Shown here: in pieces, positions 35,191-47,879 of the stretch | Layout of the letters: every line of letters starts with the position of its first letter | Numbering within the stretch: position 1 is the first letter of the stretch | NCBI GenBank assembly: GCA_037074705.1 | Contig: CM073593.1 | Location: 100,091,738-100,155,737 of the forward strand | Direction of reading: 5' to 3' | Length of the DNA stretch: 64,000 bases | DNA from: Zhengitettix transpicula | Taxonomy: Eukaryota; Arthropoda; Insecta; Orthoptera; Tetrigidae | Made by a program: the position numbers and the translations under genes | Notes under the pieces: generated by a model | Databases searched by the model: none | Told to the model about the DNA's origin: nothing | The model's input: only the letters and a program-made list of their open reading frames with translations

Positions 35191-37353
35191 AATTGAACTT
35201 CTGTTGTTATTTCGGTGGTCACCACACACACCTGTGAGAATTTTCCTTCCACTTGGACTTCGAGAGAATGTGTTGCAGAAAAATGGAGGGTTCACGTTTC
35301 CGTGCTAGCGTTGTTGTAACTCTGTTTGAGCCGGTTTTTAGGGGCCCCAGTACATATCACGTGGATCTTTTGATTCGTTCCTCGACATGGGAGTGGTTTT
35401 ATCTCTCCAAAATGAAAGTTGTCTTAAGTTCGGCCACTATCGTCTTGGAATTAAGAAGGCACATGGGTATTTTATTCTCAGTCTTGTTCTTTTTTATATT
35501 AAACGTCATCTTTAAGCTCATAATGTCTCTGGAAAGATACCAAGAACCCCACGTTAACGATTTTAATTTTAGACACTTAATTATTATGCTGCATTGTTAG
35601 TTATAAGGTTCAGAAAAATGTTTCAGTTCTAGGTAGCACACATTAGTTTCTAGTAACAACTTCTATTTTTATTTATTACGTATAATATTTCCTCAACCGA
35701 CGACTAATCAAATTAATAAACTCTATATCAGTCTATGCTAAATTTTAGTATTTTTCGGGTATTTATGATGAATATTTCTGAAATATGCATCAGGAAGGAC
35801 AAATATATATATTAAAATTAAGATACTGTACAAAAAAGTATTTTATTTGTTCGGGTCATTGTAATCGGAAGAGCTATTTTTCTGTAATAGCAAAAAATAA
35901 ACGGGACAAGATGAGTGTTGCGTGTTGCAGTCATGAAGGGGCAATGAATTTTTTTTTTGACGATTCATACAGTCAATGGATGTTGTATTATGTTGTCTTA
36001 AACTAACACGCATTCTCGCGTATTAAAAAAATTGAAAATTATACTCTAGGGCATCGTAGTCTATAGCAGAAATTTCTTATTTAACAGTTTCGTCTATTCA
36101 ATAAAACAAATCCTGGACACGAAGCGTTTACAGCAAATACTTGTTGTACTTCCACAATGCGGAAGACATTTTCCCCGCAGGGCATTGGAAGTGTTAGATC
36201 AAACTTACGGCTTAAACTCGTCCATGAAGGAAGAAGCATGTGAATCTGATAAAGAGTTAATTGAGGAGTGTGTGTGTGTGTGTGCGCGCGAGTGGAGGAA
36301 CAGGCCACACCTCGAGTTCTGACTTGCACACGCGCTTCCTTGTAGCCTGTGTATGTGTGTGTGTGTGTGTGCTCCATCAGTTTTTACACCCGTTTCTCTG
36401 CAACACGCAAAGTCTTCTCTTCAGACTCCCTGCTTTTATTGGCTCTTCTGCGCTATCTTTTTGTGGTGCTCCCGTGTTATTCATCGCATGCTCTCGTTTA
36501 ACGTAGCAGCACCATCCGCTAGACGCGTACGCTCTGTTCATGCTCAGAAAGGCGACCGTGGCAAGGATTTACCACCGTCCTTCCACAAACAAACTCACTT
36601 ATTAAACAATAATTGCGACTTCAAACTGACGTTACAGTTGACGAAGTTATTTTGAAGAAACCTCGTTGGATTTCACGCGAAACTTCCTCCTAATTTATAG
36701 ATAAAAAAAATTTCTATGCAGATTTAGAAACTTCCAACAAATTTTCAAAATAGGGACATTACTCTTTAAGGAATATGAAAATAAAAAGCCATCAAAGTAC
36801 CCCCTTTTGGGGGAAGGGAAGAGGGGGGGGGATCTTCATCAAACGATTAAAATGAAGCGACCTCTTACAAGCAAAGTATTACAGAAGGAACTTCACGGAG
36901 TTCACGAAATGGTACGGAGTTTTACCTCATCATTATTAATTATAAGCTATAGATTCCTCATCAGGAATTTCTTAATGGCGGCGCATTGGTTAGAAGTATC
37001 ATTTTTTGAGATAAAAAAACTGGAATGTTATTGATCCTGAATAATTGGCATTAATGGATTAGATGGACGCGGAAAAAAATAATTTGACATATGTAAAGCT
37101 ATAATTTTTTTTAAAAAAATAAAATTTCATTAATATCATCATTTATTTCGTGAGACTGAAGATAAAAATTCAAATAATTACAAAAAAATATGTTCCTGTC
37201 TGAAAATGAAACCATGGGTAACTTTCAAGGATCGTGTGTAAAGGATTTTAATGGTTAAAAATGTACGCGGATTAATATCATGGGTTAAAGTTTTTTTTAA
37301 AAAAAAATATTTGAAAATAATATACAATTTATTTTTAAAAATAGTTCTCGGAA
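35191..37353. other. Spacer with microsatellites, no gene recognised
   Basis: Contains GT-rich runs near 36268-36285 and 36350-36372, and a poly-G tract near 36820. A 115-codon plus-strand frame at 35253-35600 and others are unremarkable. No domain recognised. Confidence 0.35.
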
Positions 37354-37490
37354 TTCACACGGGGTTTTGCATATTTATATTTACACTCAACGTTTCGACG
37401 ACTGAAAGCACTTCGCCTAGAAGATGACGACAGAGCTTTCAGTCGTCGAAACGTTGCGTGTAAATATAAATACGCAAAACACCCTGTGAA
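37354..37490. repeat. Palindrome 2: 56-base arms, ribozyme-like centre
   Basis: Arms 37354-37409 and 37435-37490 match at 52 of 56 positions when inverted, around a 25-base spacer. On the plus strand the centre reads CTAGAAGA-T-GACGAC-loop-GTCGTC-GAAACG (37417-37453). That is the motif with one extra A in its first block. The outer flank TTCACCGGGAAAGACTTCAA is the inverse of the flank of palindrome 1. Confidence 0.9.
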
Positions 37491-37499
37491 CTATTTATT

Positions 37500-38690
37500 G
37501 AACAACTTCACCGGGAAAGACTTCAATCTTTGATAATTTTTTTTTTAGTCTTCCAATTGATGGTAAAAATAATTGTTAATGATCCTGCGTCTTTTACCTT
37601 ATATTTGTTCCACAGCTTGATGTTGCAACAACGGCGACCATTCTCGGTCGTTTTTTTGTTTATATATTTAAATAGTTCACAGTTTTTTTCCCTTTCATCT
37701 TATAAAGTCAATTACAAACAATCCCTAAAAATATTCCCACAATTTCTCTTGAATCGAGAATTTCTTTTTCGTAAAAAAATAATAATTAAAAGTGACTTAA
37801 GTCCTACGAAGCCATTCATGATTTCAAAATAAATAATTAAACATTTAAAGAAAATAATACAAAATGGAAAAACTCGTTTTACTTCACTTAAAACATCTAT
37901 AAATATGTCTCAAAGTAAATCGTTTATGTATATTAAGGTTACTGTTATTCTGTTACGTATTCATTTTTCTAAACGAATTATGTCCAACAACTTCCGAAGA
38001 AATTTCGGAAAATGACGTAAAACTTTCTTTGAAGTGATTTTTTTTCTGAGGCAAAAAAGTGAAATTACAACTAATGCATTTTTAAGCATTAAATAAACTA
38101 GAGATAAAATAACTAACGTTCTCGATTGTCACAACTATGTTATTTCCATAATTTTAGGGGATACTTAAATAATTATTTCGGTACACTATTAGAGCATTAA
38201 AATATGTTTTTCTTTGCGTCAGTAACACGTCGGTTTATTCTAGGAATGTTCGTTACATACAATGTATGCATTGTAAATAAATTTAATTTTTGGCTGAAGT
38301 ACCCCTTTTTTTCCTTTTACAACATTTGGAGTATTACTACTGTAATTTGGCATTTTATATTAGCCAATACACAGCCACGTCTAGCTTAAGATATTTTGTT
38401 GTTGACCAACAACAGAAATTAATTTAACGTTGTCACAAAATAACCACAAAAACGTTGTATATTTTTTTTCCATTCGACTATGAAGACACTAAACTTTCTT
38501 AGCGCACGTGTATGTTGCAAAAATATCAAATAAATAACAGTATCAGTTCCCATAATTTAATTTATTAACTGGGTTGTTGAGGAATAATATTATTATTCAG
38601 GTATTGCAGTGCCGTATTTGGAGAAGAACAGGACAATCTAAGACGTTAAGGGAAGAATTTAGACTAAGTGAACGGTCGTAGGGAAGAATA
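37500..38690. other. AT-rich spacer, no gene seen
   Basis: Low-complexity AT-rich DNA. The 100-codon frame at 37530-37832 is hydrophobic by composition bias only. Confidence 0.4.
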
Positions 38691-38692
38691 CC

Positions 38693-38694
<2 letters not shown>

Positions 38695-38745
<51 letters not shown>
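38695..38745. repeat. (TA)n microsatellite
   Basis: About 50 bases of TA, directly followed by a family A end fragment. Confidence 0.95.
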
Positions 38746-38746
<1 letters not shown>

Positions 38747-38748
<2 letters not shown>

Positions 38749-38808
38749 AGGGGAGTTGCCACTATGTGGATTACCCTATACATAGCCTGTCTACACCAAA
38801 AAAAATAT
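38747..38808 (+). mobile_element. Family A 3' fragment (alternative end)
   Basis: Only the last ~60 bases: GAGGGGAGTTGCCACTATG through ATAGCCTGTCTACACC and an A-run. It shows that the alternative end can also carry a poly(A) tail. Confidence 0.75.
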
Positions 38809-38840
38809 ATATACACTGTACCAATTTAAAATAATGTTAC

Positions 38841-39409
38841 GGATGGAGCTGTCTGCCATTGCTGTTCTCTCGCAGGCAATACCTTCGAGGGATGTTCTCT
38901 CGCAGGCAGAACCTTGTAGGAGAGACACGAAGGGGCTACCTTTGGGGATGCCTTTTCCTCTCCTTTTTTGAACTAAGGTTCGCACATGCTGAGGCACCTC
39001 GGTCTGTTCTGAGAGGTGTATGTTCCGGGGTCACAGACCTTAGGCATACGGTAAGAGTTATCCGCTATTCCCATTGGAATAGTCGCCCAGCTGCCTCCTA
39101 AACTGGTCGAGGTACGGAGAAGGTAATGCTGCGTCCCCACAGCAAACTCCTCTCCCGCTATCGGAAGGGCGTGGGACAAGTACCCAATGCCCGACCTACC
39201 TGATGAAGGTTTTTCTAGGGTATTCCCTGCATTACTTTAAGGTGAATGCCGGGTAGGATCCTTAACATATAGCCCGGGGGCCCCTAGTTAACCCTTGGCT
39301 ACCCTCCTCTACCCTTTCGCATCCCCCATTTCAAATCCCTTCCTATGCTATTAATATGGAGTTGCCCAACGTGGATTATCCTCATGTAGCCTGTTGCCCT
39401 AAAAAAAGT
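38841..39409 (+). mobile_element. Family A retroposon, copy A15, with target-site duplication
   Basis: Sense copy of 569 bases flanked by AATAATGTTAC at 38830-38840 and 39410-39420. It has the 5' hairpin module twice, the CTATTCCCATTGGAATAG hairpin and a GCCCTAAAAAAAGT end. This is the best copy for defining the element's limits. Confidence 0.92.
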
Positions 39410-39424
39410 AATAATGTTACACTA

Positions 39425-40890
39425 ATTACATATTTATTTTCACAATTATAATGAATCAAATAATTTTTTTCTATTATTAATATTTTAATTATTATTAATT
39501 ATGTAACTATTAATTATAAATACCTGTAGCATGAAAAAAAATGACAAGCTTCTTATTACTTGCATTGAATGATGTATTCTAGAACGTTGTTAAAACGTGC
39601 CAATTACAAAAAAGTGAAACACAATTTAAATGTTTTTTTATTTAAATAAAATAATGCCTCTTCCGTTTAACGGAAGTAACTTTATTTCTCAATTAATTCT
39701 TTTTGTCCTATTTTTTAGGTTCACTTATGAATACTGATCCGACATTATTTTTCCCGTTATTTATAATTATATTTTACTTGCGAAATAAAAAATTCCCTCT
39801 TCCCAAAAATTTTCCGAAATATTTTTTTTAACCAAAATTAAAAAACCTAATAATTTCTAATTTCTAATTCTTCAAGTAACTTTAAAATGGTCCGGTAGAA
39901 TATTTTATAACTAAGAAGCAGTATCCATTGTCAAAATCAATAACATATTTATGAGTGTTTCGTCACGTGAAAACGCAATATATTTTTGGAGCCATTCTGT
40001 GATTTTCTCCAGTGGGAGCGTCACACAGCTGTGACTAGAAACATCTAGTTTCAGTTTGAATAACCGGTTAATATTCCTCACTCGCGGAATGTGGACAAAC
40101 ATTCACCATTGATCTCTCAAAGTTGATTTTGATGTTTCATCTTAATTTTAATTTTTTTTCTCCCCCCCCCCCCTCTCGTCCTCCTCCTCTCTTAACAACA
40201 TTTCCAGAACATCCTCAGGTTGTATGTAACTGTTCTGCGACTCGGTGACTGCATGTTAACGGAGAAACGTATCCGGCCTTTTAGGCTGTGGCGATTTTCT
40301 TGATTTAATGAAGTCGTTAAGGACGTCGACCCCGACCAACCCAGTTTTTCACACTCTTTCTGTTCCCTTCCCTTTCCTACAACTGGTGGGTGATAATATG
40401 GAACGGATTGGAACAAAAAACCTGACCACGACTTTATGCTTCACATCCGCGGGGGGGGGGGGGGATGGGGGAAGGAATAACTATATTAGTCATTTGAAAC
40501 TAACACTGAATAGTAAATCAAATCTAGATTAAGTTTAATAGATTCCCATTACAGCTTTACTAAGAGCAACCTTTACAGGCGTCTGGAATAACATGAAGCC
40601 GATATATAAAATTTAGTACATTACGTCAATGTGATGCATTCGTAATGAAACGTCATGACGTCATGAAGTATTTAATAATACATTGAGTTCTGCTTGAACT
40701 GTTGGAGCGGATATATTAATTACCGTAATTATTCTCTTTCTTAGTCCTGCAGGTGGTTTTAACGTAAAATATATTTCCCAGTATCCAGTAAAATATTAAA
40801 CAATTTTTTTGGAGGAGTAAATTGAATAAATTAGAATTATATTATTTGGCTTTCTCAAGACCTAAAAAAAATTAAGTGAATAAACAGCTT
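39425..40890. other. Spacer, no gene seen
   Basis: AT-rich with poly-C (about 40162) and poly-G (about 40450) tracts. A palindromic ATGACGTCAT lies near 40656. No gene evidence. Confidence 0.4.
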
Positions 40891-40899
40891 CTGTTTACT

Positions 40900-42275
40900 T
40901 CTCTAAATTTAAATTTAGTATGAATATCCGGTAATATTTTGCGATGTAACATCGTCTATATCTTTCATTAATTTCTCTTAAATAAATGGTTTTCTACCTC
41001 AATATTCCTTTCGTAACCTCTTAATATTATTCTGTAAGATACAGATCTATCAATTTTTTTTATTTTTTATTTTTATTATGTGATTTTTTAATATTTTATT
41101 ATTTGACTTACTAAATACCTAAATAAATTGAAAATTAAGTGAATTAACAACGTCTATTTACTTCTCTGAAAAATCAATTTCAATTAAGGATGGATTATTT
41201 GACTATTATTTATTATGTGGTTTTCTAAATACCTAAAAAAATGAAAATTATTTGATTATTATTTATTATTTGGTTTTCTAAGTACCTAAAAAATGAAAAT
41301 TAAGTGAACGAACAGCTTCTGTTTACGTCTCTGAAAAATCAATTTTAATTTAGGATGAATTTTCAGTGATATTTTTCGTTGTAACATCGCCTATATTTTT
41401 CATTTATTTCTCTTAAATAAAGGGTTTTCTACCTCAGTATTCCTTTCGTAACCTCTTCATATTATTCTGTAAGATACAGATCTATCAAATTTTTTTTATT
41501 TTTTATTTTTATTATGTGATTTTTTTATTATTTTATTATTTGACTTACTAAATACCTAAATAAATTGAAAATTAAGTGAATTAACAACGTCTGTTTACTT
41601 TTCTGAAAAATCAATTAAATTAAGGATGGAATTTCCAGTGATATTTTGCGATGTAACATGGTCTATATTTTTCATTAATTTCTCTTGAATAAATGGTTTT
41701 TCTACCTCATTATTCTTTTCGTAACCTCTTCGTATTATTCTATCAATTGTTTTAGTTTTTATTTTTATTATTTGACTATTATTTATTATTTGGCTTCGTA
41801 AATACCTAAAAAAAATTGAAAATTAAGTGAACGAACAACGTCTGTTTACGTCTCAGAAAAATCAATTTTAATTTAGAATGGTTTTCCAGTGATATTTTGC
41901 GATGTAACATCGCCTATATATTTCATTAATTTCTCTTGAATAAATGGTTTTCTACCTCATTATTCGTTTCGTAACCTCTTCATATTATTCTGTAGTATAC
42001 AGATATATCAATTTTTTTATTTTTATTATTTGACTATTAGTTATTATTTGGTTTTCTAAATACCTAAAGAAAAATTAAGAATTAAGTGAATGAACAACGT
42101 CTGTTTACTTTACTGAAAAATCAATTTCGATTAAGGATAAAATTACAGTTATATTTTGCGATGTGACAACGTCTATATTTTTCTAGATAACGTAGTTTTC
42201 TACCCCTTTATTCTTTTCGTAACATCTTCATATTATTCTGTAGTATACAGATCTATCAATTTTTTTCTTCTTTTA
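40900..42275. repeat. ~255-bp tandem array, five units
   Basis: Landmark GATGTAACATCGTCTATA near 40943, 41378, 41650, 41900 and 42158. Shared words are TTTCTACCTCA, TTTCGTAACCTCTTCATATT, ACAGATCTATCAATTTTTT and ACAACGTCTGTTTAC. The first interval is longer because of an internal duplication of the ACTAAATACCTAAA block. Confidence 0.85.
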
Positions 42276-42546
42276 TTTTTTTAAAAATATTTTAAGGACA
42301 ACAGGCTACATGAGAGAAATTTACATGGTGGCAACTCCCCTTTAATAGCATAGGAAGGGATTTGAAAGAGGAGGGGAGATTCGGAAAGCTAGAGGAAGGT
42401 AGCCAAGGGTTAACTAGTGGGCTCCGGGGTATAGTTTAAGGATCCTACCAGGCATTCGCCTAATAGTAATGCAGGGAAAACCCTAAGAAAACGTGCATCG
42501 GGTAGGTCTGGCATTGGGTACTTGTCCCACGCCCTTCCGATGGCGT
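42261..42546 (-). mobile_element. Family A retroposon, copy A16, with target-site duplication
   Basis: 5'-truncated antisense copy flanked by CAGATCTATCAAT at 42248-42260 and 42547-42559. The long impure T tract on the left is the A-tail. The flanking word also belongs to the ~255-bp array unit, so it must be read with care, but its placement fits a 13-base duplication at the array's edge. Confidence 0.8.
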
Positions 42547-42615
42547 CAGATCTATCAATCTAGGTGTTAGCATACATTTATGTCTGCTCTCTACTGTGAC
42601 TGCGAGGTTATTTAT

Positions 42616-42883
42616 CGTCAGAAAGTTCCAACAAACGATTCACCAGTATTTTATGTTTCTTTCATAGTTTTATTTGTCCATTTAATCATCAGGTTACGCG
42701 TATTATTTGCGTTTTAAAACTTAAAATAATTTTTATCCTTACTTTTTGTCGTCAGAACGTTCCAACAAACGATTCACCAGTATTTTATCTTTCTTTCAGA
42801 GTTTTATTTGTCCATTTAATCATCAGGTTACGCGTATTATTTGCGTTTTAAAACTTAAAATAATTTTTATCCTTACTTTAGTC
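42616..42883. repeat. 134-bp direct duplication
   Basis: Two adjacent units (42616-42749 and 42750-42883) are nearly identical, beginning CGTCAGAAAGTTCC and CGTCAGAACGTTCC. This is a recent two-copy tandem duplication of otherwise unmatched sequence. Confidence 0.9.
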
Positions 42884-43082
42884 ATTTTATTTCGTCTTTT
42901 ATTTGTTCTCAAATAAATACTTATTATATATTTAGCCCAGTGGTTACTTTTTTTTACTGTAGTTCAACGATTATCCGCTGATTCCATTAATGACGGAGTC
43001 TCGTTTAGCGCTTCGTGCGTCTTAGCACCTGTTTATGAATTAATTTGCGGTGTTGTGACGTAGCCAGTAATTTCCTGATTTG

Positions 43083-43086
<4 letters not shown>

Positions 43087-43122
<36 letters not shown>
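43087..43122. repeat. (TA)n microsatellite
   Basis: TA run of about 35 bases. Confidence 0.95.
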
Positions 43123-43128
<6 letters not shown>

Positions 43129-43189
43129 GATCTTACGGTTTGGTATTTTATTCAGTGAAAATATGCTTATTAGTTGGAATTACCTTTTT

Positions 43190-43490
43190 AACATCCTAAT
43201 TGACAAGTGGCCGATTTTCCCGAAGTTCGTCAGAGTGAGATAACCCCATTTCCTTAATTGATGACTGTCGGATCCAATAAACAACGCTGTAATTAAGTGG
43301 GTGATTGAGGCTGTTTCGGGGTCGGGTGAGGGTGGGTGTCCAGTTTGGTGTGTTCTGTGTGTATCCGGGCGTAATTGGTGCAGGGCAGCTAATTGCCTGT
43401 GCCGAAGCTCGCCTCGCCTCGTGGTAGCTGCGCCCGCGGCCAGAGACGCAGACCAATTACGCTACCTGTAATAGCTTATGCCAAAATAAC
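43190..43490. other. Unmatched GC-richer island
   Basis: Balanced to GC-rich sequence with repeated AATTA words (TAATTGATGAC, GTAATTAAG, GTAATTGG, CTAATTGCC, CAATTACGC), resembling clustered homeodomain-type sites. The open frames of 75-86 codons do not look coding. A regulatory role is inference. Confidence 0.3.
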
Positions 43491-43884
43491 CACTCAGTTC
43501 TTTGCTGGAGTTTCCACTATTCATTCGCTGGCCCCCAGTACTTGCTATTATTTTTATATTTGTCTCTTGACGAACCCCAGTTGCTCACTTATATTTTATC
43601 TGATCGATTGGATCCGTTAGACTTTTTTTTTATTTGACACGTCACTGCTACATGGCCCAACATCTCATGAAGGCAACCTCACGGTTATTCTTTTAAAGAC
43701 ACAATGAATGTAATTACACATACACGAATGTTCAAAGGAAATACACTAATTTTAACCTATAAATCTCCTTAAATTTTCTTTCTTACAATTATGACCGACT
43801 ATTCTTTAAGTTTTAATGATCATATCAGCACGTTAATAGCTCACTATCTAAGCACAATTTTTCTTTTGCCCCCCTGCATTAATC

Positions 43885-44594
43885 AAGAAGTGATTAAACC
43901 TAAATCTAACTGTTCCTAGTTCCGTACATCCTTTCGACCGATAGTTAATTAAATCAACAGCTATGAAATGCACTGAATTTAATTGCATCAGTCCCAACAA
44001 ACATATCTCCGAATTTCTTCTTAAATATACTCCTTGAGTACTGCAGGATATAATTGTCCCTCAGTCTTCAGACATTACGAAAGATTAAATTGATGGAATT
44101 CTTAGCTATATTCACAATGTAAACAAATAGTCGCCATATTGGAGTCACTAATATGACGACGAAAATTAACTTACATTTTCCGCAAGGATCGTAAAGTATA
44201 TCGTATTGTTTTTATTATATTTCGATGGAGTATTACTGGATAAAATTATACTTTTTATTCAATAAAAATATTTCTGCTTTATTTAATTGCGGAAAGAGGA
44301 ACTATTTCCTTTGTTCGTCGCGTAGTAACGTCTCTCTCTCGTGTGACGTCACGGTCTCCTGGCGCGCAGTAATTTAAGACAAAATTATATCCTTTTTCAA
44401 TTATAATTATTTCCACATTTATGCTAGGGGTTTCTCACTCCCCCCCCCCCCACACACACAGTACCGTTTCTCGTGTTTTGAAGAATACCTGTACCAAGTT
44501 TTGTTGCAAATCTGTCCACACGGGTTTAAATCTGTATATAAATTAACGTAAATACATACATACAAATATACATTCATTTTTTTATTCTATAGCT
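43885..44594 (-). mobile_element. Family B Helitron-like element, copy B6
   Basis: Antisense copy. On the minus strand it starts near CTATAGAATAAAAAAATG and ends at the CACTTCTTGAT block, lacking the terminal CTAG like B5. It contains a GTGTGACGTCACGG site and a poly-C tract (about 44437). Confidence 0.6.
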
Positions 44595-45409
44595 AACTTT
44601 TAGATGGGATGTAAGTTTCTCAGCTGTATTTCACGCTGCCTCATGTAGAGTGGTTATTTTCATCCACTTCAGGTTATTTATTTTCCGCCTCCATTTCCAG
44701 ATGAACTTTTTGTTTTCGCAAGTTTCTCTTTTAAATAGTAGAAATAATTAAGTAAATTAAGGACTTTATTTTAAAAATATGACGTCAAGTTATGTCTGTA
44801 TTTTCTAAACCTATAACTTTAGTGTTTTGAACTTACATAATTTGAGGGAAAACAATAACAAAATACTTCTTATGCTAATCCTCAATATTTAATTTATATG
44901 CTCCGTTTGTAATTAATTCATTATACAAATGGACCGAATCCTAATTACTAGTAGTTAATTATAATAATTAATGTAGTATTTAACTTCTTTTAACAAGACT
45001 CCACAGACTTCGCTCAAATATTTTAAACTTTTCCGTCTTTGCCACTTCATTACCAACATATACTTACTTATATTTTTAAAAACCAAAACCTCGTCTTCGA
45101 ATTTGATTGTGCTATTTTTTGTCTCCAGGCGTTGGTTTTATTGATCTATTTTTCTAACTGATTATTTTTTTCCCACATCATTTTTGTTACTTTACTTTGA
45201 CTCGGCCTTTTTAAAATGTCTCTGTTAGTGTCGTTTATCTTAAAAATTAAGGGCACGCTACGGTGTCCTGAAGAACACTAGAGAAATTCACATGGGTGGA
45301 TCTTTCGGCCTTAGAATTTTCCAATGACTTCTACCTTAGTCCCAGCTGCAATTAACACTTATATACTCCTCCACAAATCTCTCGCAGAACCTTTCCTGTA
45401 CGGTCCTCA
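44595..45409. other. Spacer, no gene seen
   Basis: AT-rich, no match and no open frame of note. Confidence 0.4.
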
Positions 45410-45418
45410 GCTGCTTCT

Positions 45419-45941
45419 TTTTTTTAGGGCAACAGGCTACATGAGGGTGATCCACGTTGGGCAACTCCCCTTTAATAGCATAGGAAGGGATTTGAAAGGG
45501 AGGATGCGGAAGGGTAGAGGAAGGTACCCAAGGGTTAACTAGGGCCCCCGGGCTATGGTTTAAGGATACTACCCGGCATTCGCCTAAAAGTAATGCAGGG
45601 AAAACCCTAGAAAAACCTGAAACAGGTAGGTTGGGCATTGGGTACTTGTCCCACGCCCTTCCCTGGACAGCGGGAGAGGAGTTTGCTGTGGGGACGCAGC
45701 ATTCCCTTCTCCGTGCCTCGACCAGTTTAGGAGGCAGCTGGCCGACTATTCCAATGGGAATAGTGGACAACTCTTACCCTATGCCCAAGGTCTGTGACCT
45801 CGGAACATACACCTCTCAGAACTGGCCGAGGTGCCTCGGCTTGTGGGAACCTTAGTTCAAAAACGGAGAGGAAAAGGCATCCCCAAAAGTAGCCCCTTCG
45901 TATCTCTCCTACAAGGTACTGCCTGCGAGAGAATTGCTCTC
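45419..45941 (-). mobile_element. Family A retroposon, copy A17, with target-site duplication
   Basis: Antisense copy of 523 bases flanked by GCTGCTTCT at 45410-45418 and 45942-45950. It contains all internal blocks, including the GCCGAGG/CCTCGGC palindrome. The long frames on both strands (up to 146 codons) run out of the element into flanking DNA and are not genes. Confidence 0.92.
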
Positions 45942-45950
45942 GCTGCTTCT

Positions 45951-47860
45951 ACGACGGGGTGGGTCAAAGTATTAAATGATAGTTATTTTGAGTACGACCT
46001 GCAGAAAATTTCTTTTAAATTATTATTCAGTCTCATGTTCTCCCTTTTATTCGTAATTTTAAATACACTTACCGTTTATTTTGGATTTTTCAGGAATGAT
46101 TTACTCCGAAAATTCTCTTTCTGTACGACCAGCGAAATAAAGTTCCTTAATATTTTAATATTTATGAATATTTTTCCGTTGAGTTGCACTTCCTTCGCCT
46201 CTCTTGATTTAACGCTTTGTAGACCACAGCATCCTCCTTCATTACATGCAAATTCCTTTGCGATGTCTTAATTGATCGCGATTCGGGACGCCTCGGAAAT
46301 TTTTCGTCGTCGAGAACAGCAATTTCTTGACAAACGAGTTATGCTAATAATTATTACCACGGGCCAATAATGTTACCCAAGTTATGTGTACAGAGCGTTG
46401 CTTCTTCTACGTCACAACATGGCGTCACACTGTCTTCTCACCCATTTACAGCCAAACTGCGCTGACGTAGTTGCGTGTGTGTATTTTTTCAGTTGTAACT
46501 AAATTTAAGCATTTTTTGGTGCAAGTACGTTGTATTCAAAATAAAAAATATACTTATGATTTGATAGTTAATAATAAGGAAAAACAGACAAATAGAGAAA
46601 AAGGAATCGGTGATATACGTTGAAATAAAATAATTGGGCAGTGTAATATGAAAAATAATTTTAAAAAGCAAATTTAACAGCTAAAATCCAAAGAAAAACG
46701 CATAAATTTAGTAACAAACAATATAAAATAACACTATAAATTAAAGATCTATTAAAAGATAGGGAAGAAAAATAAAATACTTAAAAAAATAAATTAATAA
46801 ACAATATAGAATAAAAACAAATAAACCAGTACATAAATACAGAAAAATTTAAAATAATATATATATATATATATTAAAAAATAGTCCAGGAAAAATATAA
46901 ACAAACAATATTAATTGAAAAATGAAAGTAAGACTTTAAATAATGTTCAAATTAAAAAATAGAAGCAAAGAAACATTATGAAAGAAATGAAAAAAATAAT
47001 TACGGTAACCCCCAATGAAGATAGACAATTAAATAAAAAATTTAAGGATGCAAAAAATTGCAAAAAAAAATATTTATTAAAATAAAAAAAAATTAAGGAA
47101 GAAAATTTGAGGAAATAAACCATGAGTTAAATAAATAGTCTATGTTTGTGTGTGAGTTCCGTGTGTAGAGAAAATTTAACCAAATATCCTTTCGAACCAG
47201 AATCAAACACTGCGGATGGGGGTGGAAATTTTCAAACATGCTAAAACAGACGGTATTATGGTCGAAAAAAAAATTACATTTTTTTCGGGAGGGTCAATGA
47301 GATTGATAGTGTTTCTTCAGATTTTTTTTTGTATAATTTCAACCCCCTTCAACATGGAAAGGTGAGATCCCTAAAGGGTTGAAGCGGCGTTATATTAAAA
47401 ATAACGCGCAAAACAACCGAGCTTGGAGTCAAATCCGGGGGTTATGGATGTCGCTGAGTTGAATTATGACAATGCGGGCAGCAAAATAGTATCATGTAAA
47501 ATGCTACCAAAAAATTTAAATTGCAATAATGAGTTGTTGTTAATTAATAGAGAAAAATTTTGAAATAAAATTTATATTATTATAATTAAATAAAAAAACA
47601 GTCAATAAAATAATAATATTTCTTCGATTTAAGCAATTAAAATTCCGAAAAATATTTTTAAAATTTTAAAGTTGTTTTTTTATGAAAAATTAACAACGGT
47701 AATGATTCAAGTTGATGACGTAGAACGGAATTAATTTTGCGTATGTGGAATGAAAATGCTTGAAGCTGGTAATTAATAGATTTATTTTTATGACAATTCT
47801 TGTACATGGTTGCTGACTCAGTTATCCACAAAGACCTTGAAGTTCCCCTAATCCTTGCCA
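45951..47860. other. AT-rich spacer, no gene seen
   Basis: 46540-47120 is very A-rich on the plus strand with no repeats I can align. 47190-47480 is more balanced but unrecognised. Confidence 0.4.
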
Positions 47861-47879
47861 TAATTCATAAATCTACCAA

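Noticed and set aside
35253..35600. 115-codon plus-strand open frame
   Set aside because: It starts just past a family A copy and shows no recognisable pattern. The hydrophobic stretch comes from T-rich sequence.
45336..45770. 144-146 codon frames on both strands at 45.3-46.3 kb
   Set aside because: They lie largely in family A and run out into the flanks. The same peptide words recur at every family A copy and on both strands.
47190..47480. Possible tRNA-like or SINE sequence (TTCGAACCAGAATCAAAC)
   Set aside because: No paired A box and no repeat copy; left as spacer.
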